Both the position numbers and the translations under genes were made by a program. Below are positions 6,055-7,863 of a stretch of DNA of 7,863 nucleotides, piece by piece. How positions within the stretch are numbered: position 1 is the stretch's first letter; the number at the start of each line of letters is the position of its first letter. The notes beneath the pieces are model-generated. The model was given only the letters and a program-made list of their open reading frames with translations, was not told the origin of the DNA and did no database searches. The stretch covers positions 1-7,863 of the forward strand of contig VBHS01000224.1 in assembly GCA_005881295.1 (NCBI GenBank), read 5' to 3'. The stretch is from Chloroflexota bacterium. Lineage in GTDB: Bacteria; Chloroflexota; Ktedonobacteria; Ktedonobacterales; Ktedonobacteraceae.

Positions 6055-7719
6055 ATGAATGAACATATTCTGGTCTGTGTGGCGTGGCCGTATGCAAAAA
6101 GCTCTACGCATGTCGGGCAGATCGTAGGAGCATACTTGCCAGCAGACACTTTCGCTCGCTACCATCGATTGGCAGGGAACAAGGTTTTGATGGTTTCAGG
6201 TAGTGACGAACATGGCACGCCAATTCTGGTGGATGCTGAGCGAGAGGGCATCAGTCCACGCGAGTTCGTAGCGCGCTATCACCGTCAGATTTGCGAAATT
6301 TGGGACAGGTTGGGTATATCCTGGGATTTATATACTGAGACAGGAACGGAAAATCACTATCGCATTACGCAAGATTTCTTTCTTACGCTGTATGACAAAG
6401 GGTACATCTTCAAAGATACTATGCAGTCTCCCTACTGCCCAACGGATGCTCGTTTCCTACCAGATCGTTATATTGAGGGAACGTGTCCAAACTGCGGTTA
6501 TCCAGCCGCTCGCGGTGATCAGTGTGATAATTGCGGCCATACACTTGACCCGATAGATCTGATCAACCCGCGCTGTCGCCTCTGCGGCAGTAAGGACAGA
6601 GCATTGGAGATTCTGCCAACAGATCACTTTTTCCTGGATTTACCCAAGTTGCAAGAGCCCCTACTGGCATGGTTGTCGGAGGGCAAGGAGCACTGGCGGC
6701 CCAATACACTCGATTTTGCGATGAATTGGCTCAAAGAAGGCCTGCGACCGCGCGCAATTACGCGAGATCTGGACTGGGGCGTGCCGATACCACTTGATGG
6801 GTACGAGGGAAAGCGCATCTATGTCTGGTTCGACGCGGTGATTGGCTACTTTTCGGCTTCGGTCGAATGGGCGGCGCGTCAGGGAACGCCTGAAGCATGG
6901 AAAACCTGGTGGGTTCCCGGTCAGTGCGATCCGCCGGTCAAGTCGTACTACTTTATTGGTAAGGACAATATCCCGTTCCATACAATTGTCTGGCCGGCGA
7001 TACTGATGGGATATGGCAACCGAAACCTGCCGTATGATGTGCCCGCAAACGAATTTATGACCATGAGTGGCGCTAAGGCCTCCAGCAGTCGAGGTAATGT
7101 TATCTGGACGCGCGACGTCTTAGACCAGTATAATGTGGACACGCTCCGCTACTATCTCTCGGCCACGGCACCCGAGGGACGCGATACTGACTTCACGTTT
7201 GATGAGCTGATTCGGCGCAACAACGATGAACTCGTGGCGAACTATGGAAATGCTGTCCATCGCACTCTTACCTTCCTGCAGAGCAAGTTTGGAGGAGTTG
7301 TACCCTACCCACAAACGCTGCGAGAAGCAGACCGCGAGATATTAGCGGAGGTAGAAGGTGGTTTCTCTGTGGTGGGACACAATATTGCCAATTGTCACTT
7401 CAAGGATGGCTTGAACGCGGCAATGGCGGTCACGCGAGCTGCGAACCGCTACCTGGATGAGCAGGCCCCGTGGAAACAGATCAAAGTTGATCGCGATGCC
7501 GCGGGGACAACGCTTTATGTGATGCTGCAAGTCATCAGCGGCTTACGAGTGATGTTCAGCCCATACCTGCCTTTCTCTTCACAGAAGCTGCACCATTTGC
7601 TGGGCTTTGAGGGCGATGTAAGCGCTGGCAGCTGGAGGTCTTCTGAAGTACCCGCAGGTACGATGCTACCAGTTCCTTCACCACTCTTCCCCAAACTGGA
7701 AGAGTTGGCGAACGTGTAG
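6055..7719 (+). CDS. metG: Methionine--tRNA ligase with altered class I signature motifs
   Basis: Class I aminoacyl-tRNA synthetase that joins methionine to tRNA-Met for protein synthesis. It has 554 residues, without the C-terminal tRNA-binding (EMAP-like) domain of longer forms. The Rossmann fold starts at ILVCVAWPYA (5-14). The HIGH motif is HVGQ (19-22), with Gln in place of the second His. SGSDEHGTP (48-56) is intact. The zinc insertion has three CxxC pairs: C144/C147, C157/C160 and C174/C177. DWGVPIP (240-246), VWFDAVIGY (257-265) and GKDNIPFHT (302-310) are typical. The KMSKS loop is KASSS (341-345), losing the second Lys. The anticodon-binding helices include ANRYLDEQAPW (463-473). 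Start ATG 6055 has GAGGA at 6044-6048, overlapping the stop of the ThiF-like gene, which suggests coupling. An S or T in the fourth motif position is, as I recall, known in some active MetRS groups, so activity is plausible. Confidence 0.94.
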   Translation: MNEHILVCVAWPYAKSSTHVGQIVGAYLPADTFARYHRLAGNKVLMVSGSDEHGTPILVDAEREGISPREFVARYHRQICEIWDRLGISWDLYTETGTENHYRITQDFFLTLYDKGYIFKDTMQSPYCPTDARFLPDRYIEGTCPNCGYPAARGDQCDNCGHTLDPIDLINPRCRLCGSKDRALEILPTDHFFLDLPKLQEPLLAWLSEGKEHWRPNTLDFAMNWLKEGLRPRAITRDLDWGVPIPLDGYEGKRIYVWFDAVIGYFSASVEWAARQGTPEAWKTWWVPGQCDPPVKSYYFIGKDNIPFHTIVWPAILMGYGNRNLPYDVPANEFMTMSGAKASSSRGNVIWTRDVLDQYNVDTLRYYLSATAPEGRDTDFTFDELIRRNNDELVANYGNAVHRTLTFLQSKFGGVVPYPQTLREADREILAEVEGGFSVVGHNIANCHFKDGLNAAMAVTRAANRYLDEQAPWKQIKVDRDAAGTTLYVMLQVISGLRVMFSPYLPFSSQKLHHLLGFEGDVSAGSWRSSEVPAGTMLPVPSPLFPKLEELANV

Positions 7720-7722
7720 TCG

Positions 7723-7762
7723 AAAGGGTAAGATAGTTCATCGCCTCACTATCTTACTCTTT
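7723..7762 (+). terminator. Hairpin after metG, probable transcription terminator
   Basis: The arms at 7723-7737 (AAAGGGTAAGATAGT) and 7748-7762 (ACTATCTTACTCTTT) pair over 15 bp with one G-U pair, around a 10-nt loop. It starts 4 nt after the metG stop. The right arm ends in CTTT, but GAGGC follows, so the usual long U-tract is missing. It may work weakly, or may serve to stabilise the 3' end of the message. Confidence 0.6.
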
Positions 7763-7787
7763 GAGGCAAAAATTTCTATTTCAGGGG

Positions 7788-7834
7788 GTTGAACGCAGCC
7801 TCTTACCCATAAAAATGGCTATTTCATGTTCAAC
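7788..7834. repeat. Short inverted repeat upstream of the last gene start
   Basis: GTTGAAC (7788-7794) faces GTTCAAC (7828-7834), and a small CCAT-AAAA-ATGG hairpin (7807-7818) lies between the arms. It lies between the metG hairpin and the ribosome site at 7841. It could be an operator or leader structure; the arms are short enough to be chance. Confidence 0.3.
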
Positions 7835-7852
7835 AGGGCCAGGAGGATAGTA

Positions 7853-7863
7853 GTGCTGGTTGA
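7853..7863 (+). CDS. Probable start of a new gene running off the window
   Basis: A consensus ribosome site AGGAGG (7841-7846) stands 6 nt ahead of a GTG at 7853. The frame reads M-L-V and then an incomplete codon at the window end. Only the start is visible, so no product can be named. The hairpin between metG and this start suggests partial separation from the thiF-metG transcript. Confidence 0.4.

Overview
The window looks like chromosomal DNA from a Gram-positive-like or Chloroflexi-type bacterium. My best guess is the class Ktedonobacteria, at moderate to low confidence. The reasons are a base composition of roughly 50% GC, a Chloroflexi-like MetRS and Opp protein style, stand-alone receiver proteins, and strong AGGAGG-like ribosome binding sites. 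No phage, insertion sequence, tRNA, rRNA or CRISPR array was found.

Region 1 (1-3801, plus strand) is the back part of an oligopeptide/dipeptide ABC importer operon: oppB (5' end outside the window), oppC, oppD and oppF, tightly spaced and each with its own ribosome binding site. The substrate-binding protein is not in the window and may lie upstream. The oppC copy is broken. The reading frame runs normally through the EAA loop and then stops at 1763. The typical last residues of the family (RDAFDPRSKD) are still present in another frame at 1750-1782. This is the footprint of an internal deletion that removed the last membrane segments.

Region 2 (3855-4822, minus strand) holds two receiver-only response regulators, convergent with the opp operon. 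The upstream one (4822-4394) has every phosphotransfer residue. The downstream one (4268-3855) has Glu in place of the phospho-accepting Asp and Ser in place of one acidic-pocket Asp, so it is probably a pseudo-receiver or locked form.

Region 3 (5023-7719, plus strand) is a two-gene operon transcribed divergently from the regulators. It encodes a MoeB/ThiF-type E1-like adenylyltransferase with an extra C-terminal domain, followed 9 nt later by a methionyl-tRNA synthetase. In that synthetase both class I signature motifs are altered (HVGQ for HIGH, KASSS for KMSKS). Two good sigma-70-type promoters with extended -10 boxes lie back to back in the 200-nt divergent gap. A 15-bp hairpin follows the synthetase. 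A strong ribosome binding site at the right edge suggests a new gene beginning at 7853.

No new defence or mobile system is visible. The items most worth a second look are the oppC deletion scar, the altered synthetase motifs and the D-to-E receiver.
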